A stretch of 64,000 nt of DNA from an uncultured Roseburia sp. Its GTDB lineage: Bacteria > Bacillota > Clostridia > Lachnospirales > Lachnospiraceae. The notes under the pieces were generated by a model, which had not been told where the DNA came from, did no database searches, and saw only the letters and a list, made by a program, of their open reading frames with translations. The position numbers and the translations under genes are program-made. Each line of letters begins with the position of its first letter. Positions within the stretch are counted from its first letter, which is position 1. Positions 1 through 8,783 of this stretch are shown here, piece after piece. The stretch is taken from assembly GCA_910577925.1 (NCBI GenBank), contig CAJTOI010000007.1, forward strand, positions 80,855 to 144,854, given 5' to 3'.

Positions 1-474
1 CTGCAGTCGCTGGACGGCGTGCGGGAGGTAAGACAGTCGGAGATGATGGCAGATACCCTCACGGATTTCAACAGTCTGATCGGGTATATTTCGGCAGGAA
101 TTATACTGGTGCTGCTGGGAGTCGCGGTGTTTCTGATCAGCAACACGATTATGGTCGGTATCTCGGTCCGCCGGGAAGAGATTGCGATTATGAAACTGAT
201 CGGAGCCACCGATTATTTTGTCCGCGCGCCCTTTGTGGTGGAGGGGATTGTAATCGGTCTGGTGGGCGCGGCGATTCCGCTCGGAATCCTGTATGTCCTG
301 TACGGAAAGGTGGTCGATTATATCGGTGACAAATTCCATGTGATCGGAAATATGATGCAGTTTCTCGGGGCCGAAGAACTGTTCCACACGCTGGTGCCGG
401 TGGCGCTGATCCTCGGGGTGGGAATCGGATTCCTCGGGAGCCGCATTACAATTCGCAAACATTTGAAGGTCTGA
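1..474 (+). CDS. ftsX: Cell-division protein FtsX, C-terminal part
   Basis: The reading frame is open from base 1, so the gene begins upstream of the window and only the last 157 residues are seen. They hold three hydrophobic segments around a charged cytoplasmic loop (VRREEIAIMKLIGAT), the signature of the FtsX permease fold. FtsX with the ATPase FtsE forms a membrane complex that activates peptidoglycan hydrolases at the division site. The next gene, directly downstream, encodes a coiled-coil M23 protein of the PcsB type, the usual partner in Gram-positives. ftsE is expected just upstream, outside the window. The assignment is firm from sequence plus context. Confidence 0.93.
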   Translation: MQSLDGVREVRQSEMMADTLTDFNSLIGYISAGIILVLLGVAVFLISNTIMVGISVRREEIAIMKLIGATDYFVRAPFVVEGIVIGLVGAAIPLGILYVLYGKVVDYIGDKFHVIGNMMQFLGAEELFHTLVPVALILGVGIGFLGSRITIRKHLKV

Positions 475-477
475 TTG

Positions 478-1764
478 ATGAGATATAGAAACAGAGGATT
501 GCTGCAGAAAATCATAATTGCCGGCATTGCCGGTGTGCTGGGGGCGGGGACGCTGGTGCCGGCTGCCGCCGCAGAAAATACGGAGCAGACCTCCGGCGCG
601 GCAGCGGACTCCGATTCGGGGGCGGATTCCGGCGCAAAAAAAGATGCGAAAACCGGTAAGGGGAGCAGTGCTTCAAAGGCGCTGCAGGAGGCGCAGGATG
701 CCAAGAAGGAGCTGGAGAAGGAGCTGGAGGAGGCAAAACAGACCATTTCCGATTTGAAAGAGTCAAAAGGAGATGTGGAGTCCAAGGTGGCGGAGCTGAA
801 TCAGCGCCTGATCCGGATTTCCTCCCAAATTACGGAACTGGAGAATCAGCTGACGGAAAAAAGCGAGGATATTTTGGAAACAAAGGAGGAGCTTTCGGAT
901 GCGCAGGCGCAGAAGGAGAAACAGTATGCGGACATGAAAATCCGCATACAATTTATGTATGAGAATGCGCAGCGCTCCTATATGGAGGCGCTGCTCTCGG
1001 CGCGGGATCTGACCTCCTTTTTAAATGCGGCGGAATATATTACTCAGATTGAGAATTATGACAGACAGAAGCTGAAGGAATACGAGGAAACCGTGGAATG
1101 GATTAAGACGGTGGAGGCGCAGCTTGAGCAGGATTATGCGGATCTTGAGGAGATGAAAGCCGCGGTTGAGGCGGAGAAGGGGCAGGTGGCTTCGCTGATG
1201 CGGCAGAAAGAGACGGAGCTTGCGGGAATCGCGGACGATATCACGGATGCCCAGAGCGACGTGGACTACTACGCGGCGGAGATACAGGCGCAGGAGGAAT
1301 TGATAGCAGCCATCCAGCGCGCCGAGGCCGAGAAAGCTGCGGCGGGGATTGTGGACAACCCCTACAGCGGCGGGGTGTTTACCTGGCCGTGCCCGAGCAG
1401 CACGCGGATCACCAGTGATTACGGGGCCCGTGTGTCGCCGACTACCGGGGCGTCTTCCAACCATAAAGGAATCGATATCGGCGCTTCTTACGGCGCCGAT
1501 ATCGTGGCCGCTGCGCCGGGAACCGTGAAAGCGTCGGCTTACAGCAGCGCGGCGGGAAATTACCTGATGATCGATCACGGCGGCGGTCTTTATACCGTTT
1601 ATATGCACTGTTCGTCGCTCCTTGTATCGGAGGGGACGCAGGTGTCTGCGGGGCAGTTGATCGCAAAAGTCGGAAGTACAGGTATTTCCACTGGAAACCA
1701 TCTTCATTTTGGTGTATCATTAAACGGAAGCTATGTGAGTCCGTGGAGTTATTTGGGCGGTTAA
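478..1764 (+). CDS. PcsB/EnvC-like murein hydrolase (coiled coil + M23 peptidase)
   Basis: This is a 428-residue secreted protein. It has a basic N-terminus and hydrophobic signal peptide (about residues 5-32), a low-complexity linker, and a long coiled coil (about 65-280) with the PcsB-like segment MKIRIQFMYEN. The C-terminal M23/LytM domain starts near residue 300. The zinc-ligand motifs are intact: HKGID at about 329-333 and HLHFG at about 408-412. M23 enzymes cut peptidoglycan cross-bridges, and the coiled coil normally contacts FtsEX, whose ftsX gene ends 3 bp upstream. The frame could open at TTG 475, but ATG 478 is preferred. The coiled coil is paralogous to that of the SleB-type protein at 35169. 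Confidence 0.9.
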   Translation: MRYRNRGLLQKIIIAGIAGVLGAGTLVPAAAAENTEQTSGAAADSDSGADSGAKKDAKTGKGSSASKALQEAQDAKKELEKELEEAKQTISDLKESKGDVESKVAELNQRLIRISSQITELENQLTEKSEDILETKEELSDAQAQKEKQYADMKIRIQFMYENAQRSYMEALLSARDLTSFLNAAEYITQIENYDRQKLKEYEETVEWIKTVEAQLEQDYADLEEMKAAVEAEKGQVASLMRQKETELAGIADDITDAQSDVDYYAAEIQAQEELIAAIQRAEAEKAAAGIVDNPYSGGVFTWPCPSSTRITSDYGARVSPTTGASSNHKGIDIGASYGADIVAAAPGTVKASAYSSAAGNYLMIDHGGGLYTVYMHCSSLLVSEGTQVSAGQLIAKVGSTGISTGNHLHFGVSLNGSYVSPWSYLGG

Positions 1765-1814
1765 ATCCTCAGTGGGCAAGGACACTCTTCTTGTTCACCG
1801 GGGGTACGTTTTTC

Positions 1815-1842
1815 AAATTCCCTGTCTTTGGACAGGGAATTT
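1815..1842 (+). terminator. Hairpin between the PcsB-like gene and the S41 protease gene
   Basis: Two perfect 12-bp arms (AAATTCCCTGTC and GACAGGGAATTT) enclose a 4-base loop. The U-tract is short, so it may be a weak terminator or an mRNA stabiliser that separates expression of the two wall genes. Confidence 0.6.
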
Positions 1843-1875
1843 TCACATATGATATATAGCATTGGAGGGAGTCGA

Positions 1876-3150
1876 ATGGAAGAGTACAGGGCAAATACAA
1901 ATCAGCCGGAGAACCGGCGCAGGGAAGGAAGCGGCGTGGGCAGAGGCATGCTGTTTGGCTGTCTGGGAACGCTGCTGGCGGGAACCGTCGGCGTGTGGGG
2001 CGTATGCGCTGCCGCGGGTTATCAGGTGGTGTTTGCAAAAAAGGGCTCGGCCGTGGTCGAGGGAAGCGCTGTGATAGACAAGGATTCCGCAGCCAAAATC
2101 AGAGAGCTTTCCGGATACATTGACATGTATTATTATGAAGACACTGATAAGGAAACATTAAAAGACGGCATGTATGCGGGGCTGGTGAAAGGGCTTGACG
2201 ACAAGTATTCCGTCTATTACACCGAGGAGGAGTACGAGCAGACCCGGGTGAGCATGACGGGGAAATATTACGGAATCGGGGCCGGACTCAGACAGGATGT
2301 GGATACAATGATTGTATCGGTCTCAAAAATATACGAGGGAACGCCTTCGGATGAGGCCGGGATGCTGGCGGAAGACATCATCCTCTCGGTGGACGGGACG
2401 GACGCGACGTCTATGGAGGTGACCGACCTGGTGCAGCTGATTCGCGGTGAGGAGGGATCGACGGTACATATCGAGGTATACCGTGGGTCCACTGACGAAT
2501 ATCTGTCCTTTGATGTGAAGCGCGCAAATGTAACGCTCCCGAGTGTGTCTTCGGAGCTGCTGTGGAACGATATCGGGTATATCCGGATTGAGTCCTTCGA
2601 GGAGGACACCGCGGAACAGTTTGAGCGGCAGCTGGCCGAACTGGAAGCCGGAGGGATTCTGTCTCTGATTATCGATCTGCGCTACAACGGCGGCGGGCTC
2701 GTGGATTCCGTGGTCGAGATTCTTGACGACATTCTGCCGGAGGGACTGATCGTGTACGTCGAGGACAAATACGGCAACCGCCAAGAATACAATTCGAGCG
2801 GCGATACGCATATGGATTATCCGATGGCGGTGCTTGTCAATGGGGACAGCGCGAGTGCGTCGGAGATTTTTGCGGGCGCCATTAAAGATTACGAGTATGG
2901 GACCTTAATCGGGACGAAAACCTTCGGAAAAGGGATCGTGCAGTCGATTATCCCGCTCGACGACGGGGATGCGCTGAAGCTGACGACGGCGAAATATTTC
3001 ACGCCGAAGGGGAATTATATTCACGGCGTCGGTATTGAGCCCGATATTGAGCTGGAATACGAGTACCTCGACCCGGATGGGGAGTCCTATGATATGCAGT
3101 ACGATAACCAGATTTTAAAGGCGATTGAGGTGCTCAGTGAAAACCGATGA
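1876..3150 (+). CDS. S41 family C-terminal processing protease (CtpA/CtpB type)
   Basis: A 424-residue membrane-anchored serine protease with one N-terminal transmembrane segment (about residues 20-45). A PDZ domain (about 105-190) binds the C-termini of substrates, and the S41 catalytic domain follows. The catalytic Ser lies in ASASE (near residue 327) and the general-base Lys in FGKG. LRYNGGG is the conserved S41 strand. ATG 1876 is chosen because GGAGGGA sits 7-10 bases before it; a TTG 16 codons earlier falls inside the upstream hairpin. CtpA/B proteases trim envelope proteins and, in Bacillus, take part in sporulation signalling. The substrate here is unknown. Confidence 0.92.
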   Translation: MEEYRANTNQPENRRREGSGVGRGMLFGCLGTLLAGTVGVWGVCAAAGYQVVFAKKGSAVVEGSAVIDKDSAAKIRELSGYIDMYYYEDTDKETLKDGMYAGLVKGLDDKYSVYYTEEEYEQTRVSMTGKYYGIGAGLRQDVDTMIVSVSKIYEGTPSDEAGMLAEDIILSVDGTDATSMEVTDLVQLIRGEEGSTVHIEVYRGSTDEYLSFDVKRANVTLPSVSSELLWNDIGYIRIESFEEDTAEQFERQLAELEAGGILSLIIDLRYNGGGLVDSVVEILDDILPEGLIVYVEDKYGNRQEYNSSGDTHMDYPMAVLVNGDSASASEIFAGAIKDYEYGTLIGTKTFGKGIVQSIIPLDDGDALKLTTAKYFTPKGNYIHGVGIEPDIELEYEYLDPDGESYDMQYDNQILKAIEVLSENR

Positions 3151-3658
3151 GAAAACAAGGAAAACGACAATCTACCGGGTTGTCACGATGCTTTTTCTGC
3201 TTGGCTGGATGGCGGTGATCTTCTGGTTTTCCGACCAGCCGGCGCAGGAGTCGTCAGAGATGAGCGGCAGTGTGGCATACCGGTTTGTGGAGGCCTGCAG
3301 CAATCTGTTCGGGCTGGGTTTTTCGGAGGATACGACAGAGGCGTATGCGGCGGCAATCGAGCATCCGGTGCGCAAGGCCGCACATATGACGGAATACGCA
3401 ATTTTGGGATGGATGTTTTTGGCGGCGCTGTGCGGTTATACTCCGTATCGGAGGAAAACCGTGCTGTTCGCGCTTGCCGCCACAGCCGCGTATGCGGCCA
3501 CGGACGAGACCCATCAGCTTTTTGTCGAGGGGCGCGCGGGGAAATTCAGCGATGTGTGTATCGATACGCTCGGCGCGCTGATCGGATTTGTCCTGCTGCA
3601 CATTGTTCTGTTGTGTTACGGAAAGCATTGCGAAAAACAAAGACATCCTTTAAAATAG
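3137..3658 (+). CDS. VanZ-like family membrane protein
   Basis: A roughly 173-residue protein with four hydrophobic segments and the VanZ-like signatures KAAHMTEYAILG and DETHQLFVEGRAG. The gene overlaps the 3' end of the S41 protease. GTG 3137 is chosen because GAGGTG precedes it by about 5 bases; TTG 3125 is an alternative. VanZ itself gives low-level teicoplanin resistance, but most genomic VanZ-like proteins have no assigned role. Coupling to the protease suggests an envelope role, which is inference. Confidence 0.82.
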   Translation: MKTDEKTRKTTIYRVVTMLFLLGWMAVIFWFSDQPAQESSEMSGSVAYRFVEACSNLFGLGFSEDTTEAYAAAIEHPVRKAAHMTEYAILGWMFLAALCGYTPYRRKTVLFALAATAAYAATDETHQLFVEGRAGKFSDVCIDTLGALIGFVLLHIVLLCYGKHCEKQRHPLK

Positions 3659-3690
3659 GAAAATAGAAAAGAAAAGAAAGAGGTGATACT

Positions 3691-4828
3691 GTGGTAGAAC
3701 TTGATCAATTTAAAGTGACGCTGAACGCGTACAGAGAACCGCTGCAGGAAGTGAGGGATTCACTTTGACCTGGCTAATAAAGAGCAGCGGATCCAGGAGT
3801 TAGAGAGAGAGATGGAGGCGCCGGACTTCTGGGACGATCCGGCGGTTTCACAGAAGAAAATGAAAGCGTTAAAGAGCATGAAGGACGATGTTGCAACCTA
3901 TGCTTCTTTACAGACACAGTTTGAGGATATTGAGACCCTGATTGAGATGGGGTACGAGGAGAATGACGCGTCGCTGATTCCCGAGATCGAAGAACTGCTG
4001 CAGGAGTTTTCGGGGGTCTACGAGGCGATCCGGATTAAAACCCTGCTGTCCGGCGAATACGACAGAGACAATGCGATTGTCTCGCTGCACGCCGGGGCCG
4101 GCGGGACCGAGTCCTGCGACTGGGCGGCCATGCTGTACCGCATGTATACGCGGTGGGCTGCGGATAAGGACTTTTCGGTGGAGGTGCTCGACTCCCTGGA
4201 CGGGGAAGAGGCGGGGATCAAATCCGTCACGTTTCAGGTAAACGGGGAGAATGCCTACGGATATCTGAAATCCGAAAGAGGCGTGCACCGTCTCGTGCGG
4301 ATTTCGCCGTTTAATGCGGCGGGCAAACGGCAGACTTCCTTTGTGTCCTGTGATGTGATGCCGGATATCGAGGAGGATTTGGACATCGAAATCAATGAGG
4401 ACGATCTGCGCATTGACACGTATCGCTCAAGCGGTGCGGGCGGACAGCATATCAATAAGACTTCGTCAGCGATCCGCATCACGCATCTTCCGACCGGAAT
4501 TGTGGTGCAGTGCCAGAATGAGCGCTCGCAGTTCCAGAACAAGGATAAGGCGATGCAGATGTTAAAGGCAAAGCTGTATCTGCTCAAGCAGCAGGAGAAT
4601 GCCGAGAAGGCGGCAGGCATCCGGGGCGAGGTGACGGAAATTGGCTGGGGCAATCAGATACGCTCGTATGTCATGCAGCCATACACGATGGTGAAAGACC
4701 GCCGCACCGGCGTCGAGAGCGGCAATGTGGACCAGGTGATGGACGGAAAGATTGACGTGTTCATCAACGGTTATCTGAAATGGCTTTCTCTGGGATGTCC
4801 GGAGGGGCTTGGAGGAGAGGATGAGTAG
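3691..4828 (+). CDS. prfB: Peptide chain release factor 2, with programmed +1 frameshift
   Basis: RF2 releases finished proteins at UGA and UAA codons. Translation starts at GTG 3691 behind AAAGAGGTG and meets an in-frame TGA at 3766-3768 after 25 codons. Shifting +1 at CTT-TGA-C continues in the frame that reads DLANKEQRIQELERE and on through the whole protein (378 residues in total). A GAGGG element just upstream of the slippery CTT acts as the internal Shine-Dalgarno. The stop-codon tripeptide SPF (in RISPFNAAGKR) and the catalytic GGQ (SGAGGQHINKT) are both present. This is the classic autoregulatory design: low RF2 lets the ribosome shift and make more RF2. It is not a pseudogene. Confidence 0.97.
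3756..3769 (+). promoter_or_regulatory. prfB +1 recoding site
   Basis: The site comprises the SD-like GAGGG, a short spacer, then CTT TGA C, with the in-frame stop at 3766-3768. The reading frame before and after joins two halves of an unbroken RF2 sequence. Confidence 0.93.
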
Positions 4829-5582
4829 CGTGCAGCTGGCAGGTTTGATTGCCGTCGTCATTCTCATCGGGGCCGGATTTGCCGGGTGCATGGTGCTGCG
4901 CGGCAAAATCCGGCGCTTTTCAAAGGCGGCGTTCGGAACGGAATCTCTCGCGGAGGGGCTGGAGCGCCAGGCGGACGCACTGGCGGAGACGCCGAAATCG
5001 GTATCCGGTATGACAAGGATTTTCGAGCCCCAGATACAGCGGGACTTTCCGGATTTTAATATGGTGCAGTTCCGCAATAAAGTTGAGAATCTCCTTGTGT
5101 CGGCGTTTCGGGCAATCACCGCGGAAAATGCGGGGATGATGAAAGATGTGTCGCGGGATCTGCGCATGCAGGTCGAAAACCGGATTGCGGCAAACCGGGC
5201 GGCGGGAATACGGGAGGTCTATTCCCAGGTCTGCATCCACCGGACGGAAATAACAAATTACCAGAAACGGGACGGAAAATGTGTCATTACCTTTCAGAGT
5301 GCGGTAGCGTATATGCACTACACGGAGCAGGACGGAAAAGTGAGTTCCGGCAGCAGGGAGAGGAAGACGCAGACGAAATATAACACGGAGCTTGTGTATA
5401 TACAGGATGAGACGCTTGCGGATTATGACAATGCGTTCGGGACCACCTGTCCGCACTGCGGAGCGCCGATTCGGATGCTCGGCAATATGAAGTGCGAGTA
5501 CTGCGGGCTTGAGGTTGTGCCGATTAATATTAAAGTCTGGAATCTGCAGAAGTATTACGAAGTGGACTATCATCGCGTGTAG
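4821..5582 (+). CDS. Membrane-anchored Tim44-like protein with zinc ribbon
   Basis: A 253-residue protein. One N-terminal transmembrane helix (about residues 6-27) is followed by a cytoplasmic region that resembles the Tim44-like domain (IFEPQIQRDFPDFNMVQFRNK onward). A C-terminal zinc ribbon holds CPHCG and CEYCG. ATG 4821 overlaps the last codons of prfB and sits behind GGAGGAGAGG. The next gene encodes an SPFH protein. This pairing resembles the B. subtilis ydjG/ydjI arrangement, in which such membrane proteins recruit SPFH or PspA-type proteins to the membrane. Function here is inferred from that parallel only. Confidence 0.7.
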   Translation: MSSVQLAGLIAVVILIGAGFAGCMVLRGKIRRFSKAAFGTESLAEGLERQADALAETPKSVSGMTRIFEPQIQRDFPDFNMVQFRNKVENLLVSAFRAITAENAGMMKDVSRDLRMQVENRIAANRAAGIREVYSQVCIHRTEITNYQKRDGKCVITFQSAVAYMHYTEQDGKVSSGSRERKTQTKYNTELVYIQDETLADYDNAFGTTCPHCGAPIRMLGNMKCEYCGLEVVPINIKVWNLQKYYEVDYHRV

Positions 5583-5629
5583 CAGCATAGAGTGAAAATA
5601 CCGAAGAAAATCAGGAGGGAACGAGTCGT

Positions 5630-6919
5630 ATGGGAATTATAAAAGCGGTCGGACAGGCGATTAGCGGCGGGTTTGCAGACCAGTGGTTAGAAGCCTTCGA
5701 GGCAGAGGATATGGGGGAGCACACCGTATTTACCAGAGGCGTGCTGCTCCGGAAGGGACAGAACGTAAAGGGCAGCAATGATACGGTATCAAACGGTTCC
5801 GTCATCCATGTGTATGACAATCAGTTTATGATGCTGGTGGACGGCGGTAAAATCGTAGATTATACGGCGGAGCCGGGATATTACAAAGTGGATAATTCGT
5901 CGATGCCTTCCTTATTTAACGGGGAGCTTGGCGAGAGTCTGCGGGAGAGCTTTAACCGTGTGCGGTTCGGCGGACAGACACCGACGGCGCAGAAGGTGTT
6001 TTTTGTGAATCTGCAGGAGATAAAGGGGATCAAGTTCGGGACAAGGAATCCGATTAACTATTTTGATCAGTTTTATAATGCGGAACTTTTTCTGCGGGCG
6101 CACGGGACCTACTCGGTAAAGATCGTGAATCCGCTGCAGTTTTATGCCGAGGCGATTCCGAGAAACAAAGACAAAGTGGAGTTTGCGGAGATCAGCGACC
6201 AGTTTGTCTCCGAGTTTTTAGAGGCGCTGCAGTCGGCTATTAACCAGATGTCGGCGGACGGCACGCGGATTTCCTATGTGACGTCAAAGGCGATGGAACT
6301 CGGCAGATATATGCAGGATATTCTCGACGAGGATTGGCGGATGCTGCGCGGCATGGAGATTCAGAAGGTCGGCATCGCCAGCGTTTCCTACGACGAGGAG
6401 TCTCAGAAGCTGATCAATATGCGCAACGAAGGCGCAATGGTGGGCAGCGACGTGAACGTGATGCGCGGTATGGCGGTCAAAAATCTGACCGAGGGCGTAA
6501 AAAATGCGGGAAGCAACGAAGGCGGAGCCATGACGGGCTTTATGGGCGTCGGAATGGGGATGAATGCGCTGAACCAGACGATGAACGGCATGGGATTTTT
6601 AAATCAGCCGGGCGGAGCCGGGGGCCCGGCGTACGGAGGTGTGGGCAGCGGCGCTAAGGGTCCGGGGCAGGCCGGCGTCTCGGGCGGGTGGAGATGTGAG
6701 TGCGGCCATGTGAACACCGGGAAGTTCTGCAGCGAGTGCGGGAAACCGATGCCGGCGCCCGCGGCGAATTGGAGATGTGAGTGCGGCCATGTGAACACCG
6801 GGAAGTTCTGCAGCGAGTGCGGGAAACCGATGCCGGCGCCTGCGGCGGAGTGGAGATGTGAGTGCGGCCATGTGAACACCGGGAGATTCTGCGGTGAGTG
6901 CGGTAAGCCGAGACATTAA
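5630..6919 (+). CDS. SPFH-domain protein (YdjI-like) with three C-terminal zinc ribbons
   Basis: A 429-residue protein with no signal peptide. The N-terminal two thirds (about residues 25-290) match the SPFH/virion-core type (GEHTVFTRGVLLRKGQ, KIVDYTAEPGYYKVDN). A glycine/methionine-rich linker (about 300-350) follows, then three near-identical 27-residue zinc-ribbon units each with CECGHVNTG and CSECG/CGECG. SPFH proteins assemble at membranes as scaffolds. The strong GGAGGG before ATG 5630 and the neighbouring membrane zinc-ribbon gene suggest the two work together. The identical DNA of the repeated units points to recent internal duplication. Confidence 0.85.
   Translation: MGIIKAVGQAISGGFADQWLEAFEAEDMGEHTVFTRGVLLRKGQNVKGSNDTVSNGSVIHVYDNQFMMLVDGGKIVDYTAEPGYYKVDNSSMPSLFNGELGESLRESFNRVRFGGQTPTAQKVFFVNLQEIKGIKFGTRNPINYFDQFYNAELFLRAHGTYSVKIVNPLQFYAEAIPRNKDKVEFAEISDQFVSEFLEALQSAINQMSADGTRISYVTSKAMELGRYMQDILDEDWRMLRGMEIQKVGIASVSYDEESQKLINMRNEGAMVGSDVNVMRGMAVKNLTEGVKNAGSNEGGAMTGFMGVGMGMNALNQTMNGMGFLNQPGGAGGPAYGGVGSGAKGPGQAGVSGGWRCECGHVNTGKFCSECGKPMPAPAANWRCECGHVNTGKFCSECGKPMPAPAAEWRCECGHVNTGRFCGECGKPRH
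6689..6916 (+). repeat. 81-bp tandem repeat encoding zinc ribbons
   Basis: Units start at 6689, 6770 and 6851; the last is truncated by the gene end. Units 1 and 2 are almost identical in DNA and unit 3 differs at a few bases. Each encodes WRCECGHVNTGKFCSECG plus a Pro/Ala linker. Copy number could vary between strains by slippage or recombination. Confidence 0.95.
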
Positions 6920-6933
6920 AAGAATGGATTGAA

Positions 6934-6962
6934 AAAGAGGTTGCGTTAGCAGCCTCTTTATG
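6934..6962 (+). terminator. Terminator after the SPFH gene
   Basis: AAAGAGG and CCTCTTT arms extend through TGC/GCA with a GTTA loop, followed by a mixed T-rich stretch. Confidence 0.65.
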
Positions 6963-7075
6963 TTATTATCTTCCTCGTGAGGACAGGTGTAAGCCTCAAG
7001 CAAACACAACGGAAAATTATTTTGTGTGCAACATATAGTAGAAGAAGATACATGGAAAGAGGATTAGAACGTTCT

Positions 7076-7519
7076 ATGAAAGAGAAGGGACAATATTATG
7101 TTTTGAAGGAGAAGGCGGTCCCGGATGTACTTCTCCGCGTGGTGGAGGCAAAACGGCTGCTCGACTCCGGTAAGATTACCTCGGTGCAGGAGGTGACGGA
7201 GCGCGTCGGAATCAGCAGAAGCTCTTTTTATAAATATAAGGATGATATTTTTCCGTTTCGAGAGACGGCAAAGGGAAAGACGATTACCATGGTGATTCAG
7301 CTTGATGACGAACCGGGACTTTTGTCGGTGGTGTTAAAGACGGTGGCGGAGTTCAATGCCAATATTCTGACCATTCACCAGAGTATCCCGATTAACGGGA
7401 TTGCGTCGCTGACGCTCTCTGTCGATGTGCTGGCCCAGACGGGGGATATCACGGAGATGGTAGAACGCATCGAGGAGCAGAAAGGGATACATTATGTAAA
7501 GATTTTAGGGCGTGAATAG
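7076..7519 (+). CDS. ACT-domain protein, UPF0735 (PheB/ThrR-like)
   Basis: A 147-residue protein with an N-terminal helix-turn-helix-like segment (about 15-55, VQEVTERVGISRSSFYKYKD) and a C-terminal ACT domain (about 65-145) of the kind that binds amino acids. This is the full-length architecture of the UPF0735/PheB family. ATG 7076 aligns best with family N-termini (MKEK..YYVL); ATG 7052 is possible. It lies 44 bp upstream of hom, so it probably senses an amino acid of the aspartate branch and controls or modulates that pathway. The ligand is inferred, not shown. Confidence 0.85.
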   Translation: MKEKGQYYVLKEKAVPDVLLRVVEAKRLLDSGKITSVQEVTERVGISRSSFYKYKDDIFPFRETAKGKTITMVIQLDDEPGLLSVVLKTVAEFNANILTIHQSIPINGIASLTLSVDVLAQTGDITEMVERIEEQKGIHYVKILGRE

Positions 7520-7563
7520 CACACGGGTCCGGTTGGGCAAATCACAAAGGCATGGAGGTAAAT

Positions 7564-8763
7564 ATGAAAGTTGCAGTAATGGGATACGGGACAATCGGTT
7601 CCGGCGTAGCGGAAGTGTTGGATATCAATCGGGACAGCATTGCAAAGCGGGCCGGAATGCCGTTGGAAATAAAGTATGTGCTTGATCTCAGGGATTTTCC
7701 GGGAGACGTGATGGAGAGCAAAGTGATCCATGACTATAAAACGATCGCAGAAGACCCGGAGGTCGGAATTGTCGTGGAGACGATGGGCGGTGTCGAACCG
7801 GCCTACACGTTTGTAAAGGCGATGCTTGGCGCCGGAAAGCATGTGACCACGTCCAATAAGGCGCTTGTGGCGGAGAAGGGCGCGGAGCTGATTGCGCTCG
7901 CGAAGGAGAAACAGGTCAATTTTATGTTTGAGGCCAGTGTCGGAGGCGGAATACCGATTATCCGCCCGCTCAATTCCTGTCTTACCGCAGATGAGATCGA
8001 GGAGATTACCGGGATTGTGAACGGAACGACAAATTATATGCTCACGAAGATGACGGAGGAAGGACTGGAATTTGACGATGTGTTAAAGGATGCCCAGGCA
8101 AGGGGATATGCGGAGAAAGATCCGACGGCCGACATTGAGGGATACGATGCCTGTCGCAAGATTGCGATTTTAACGTCGCTGGTATGCGGACAGCAGGTGG
8201 ATTTCGAGGATATCCACACAGAGGGAATCACGAAAATTACCGCGGCGGATATCCGGTATGCGGACGCGCTGGGCAGAAGAATCAAACTTCTGGCACAGAG
8301 CCGCAAGATGGAGGACGGATATGTGGCGATGGTTGCGCCGTTTCTGCTCCCGGCGAATCATCCGCTCTACAGTGTCAATGATGTTTTCAACGCAATCTTC
8401 GTGCGCGGAAACGTGCTTGGGGATGCGATGTTTTACGGAAGCGGCGCCGGAAAGCTTCCCACAGCCAGCGCGGTCGTAGCGGATATCGTCGAGATTGCAA
8501 AGCATATGGATACCAATATCGCGGTGGAGTGGAGCTCGAAAAAATTACAGCTGGTGGATTACACAGGGATGGAGAACCGCTATTTTGTGCGGGCACATGC
8601 CGACAGAGACAGGATCGCACAGATTTTCGGCGCGGTAGAATTTGCGGAGGCAGCCGAGCCGGGAGAGATCGGATTTGTCACGGAGCGTATGAGCGAGGCC
8701 GACTACGCGGCAAAGGCTGCGGAGCTTGGGGACGTTGTCGGGATGATCCGGATGGCAGACTGA
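7564..8763 (+). CDS. hom: Homoserine dehydrogenase
   Basis: A 399-residue enzyme reducing aspartate semialdehyde to homoserine, the branch point to threonine and methionine. The NAD(P)-binding motif GYGTIGSG lies at the N-terminus, the catalytic core carries GIVNGTTNYMLT and DPTADIEGYDA, and a compact C-terminal ACT-like region (from about 335) may mediate threonine feedback. ATG 7564 has GGAGG 6-10 bases upstream; an earlier ATG at 7552 contains that SD itself. The gene sits between an ACT regulator and a proposed homoserine kinase, as in many Clostridia. Confidence 0.95.
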   Translation: MKVAVMGYGTIGSGVAEVLDINRDSIAKRAGMPLEIKYVLDLRDFPGDVMESKVIHDYKTIAEDPEVGIVVETMGGVEPAYTFVKAMLGAGKHVTTSNKALVAEKGAELIALAKEKQVNFMFEASVGGGIPIIRPLNSCLTADEIEEITGIVNGTTNYMLTKMTEEGLEFDDVLKDAQARGYAEKDPTADIEGYDACRKIAILTSLVCGQQVDFEDIHTEGITKITAADIRYADALGRRIKLLAQSRKMEDGYVAMVAPFLLPANHPLYSVNDVFNAIFVRGNVLGDAMFYGSGAGKLPTASAVVADIVEIAKHMDTNIAVEWSSKKLQLVDYTGMENRYFVRAHADRDRIAQIFGAVEFAEAAEPGEIGFVTERMSEADYAAKAAELGDVVGMIRMAD

Positions 8764-8783
8764 AAAAGAAAGAGGGACGGCGT

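Noticed and set aside
3691..3768. prfB as a pseudogene because of the in-frame TGA
   Set aside because: The stop is the known programmed +1 frameshift site; both sides join to full RF2.
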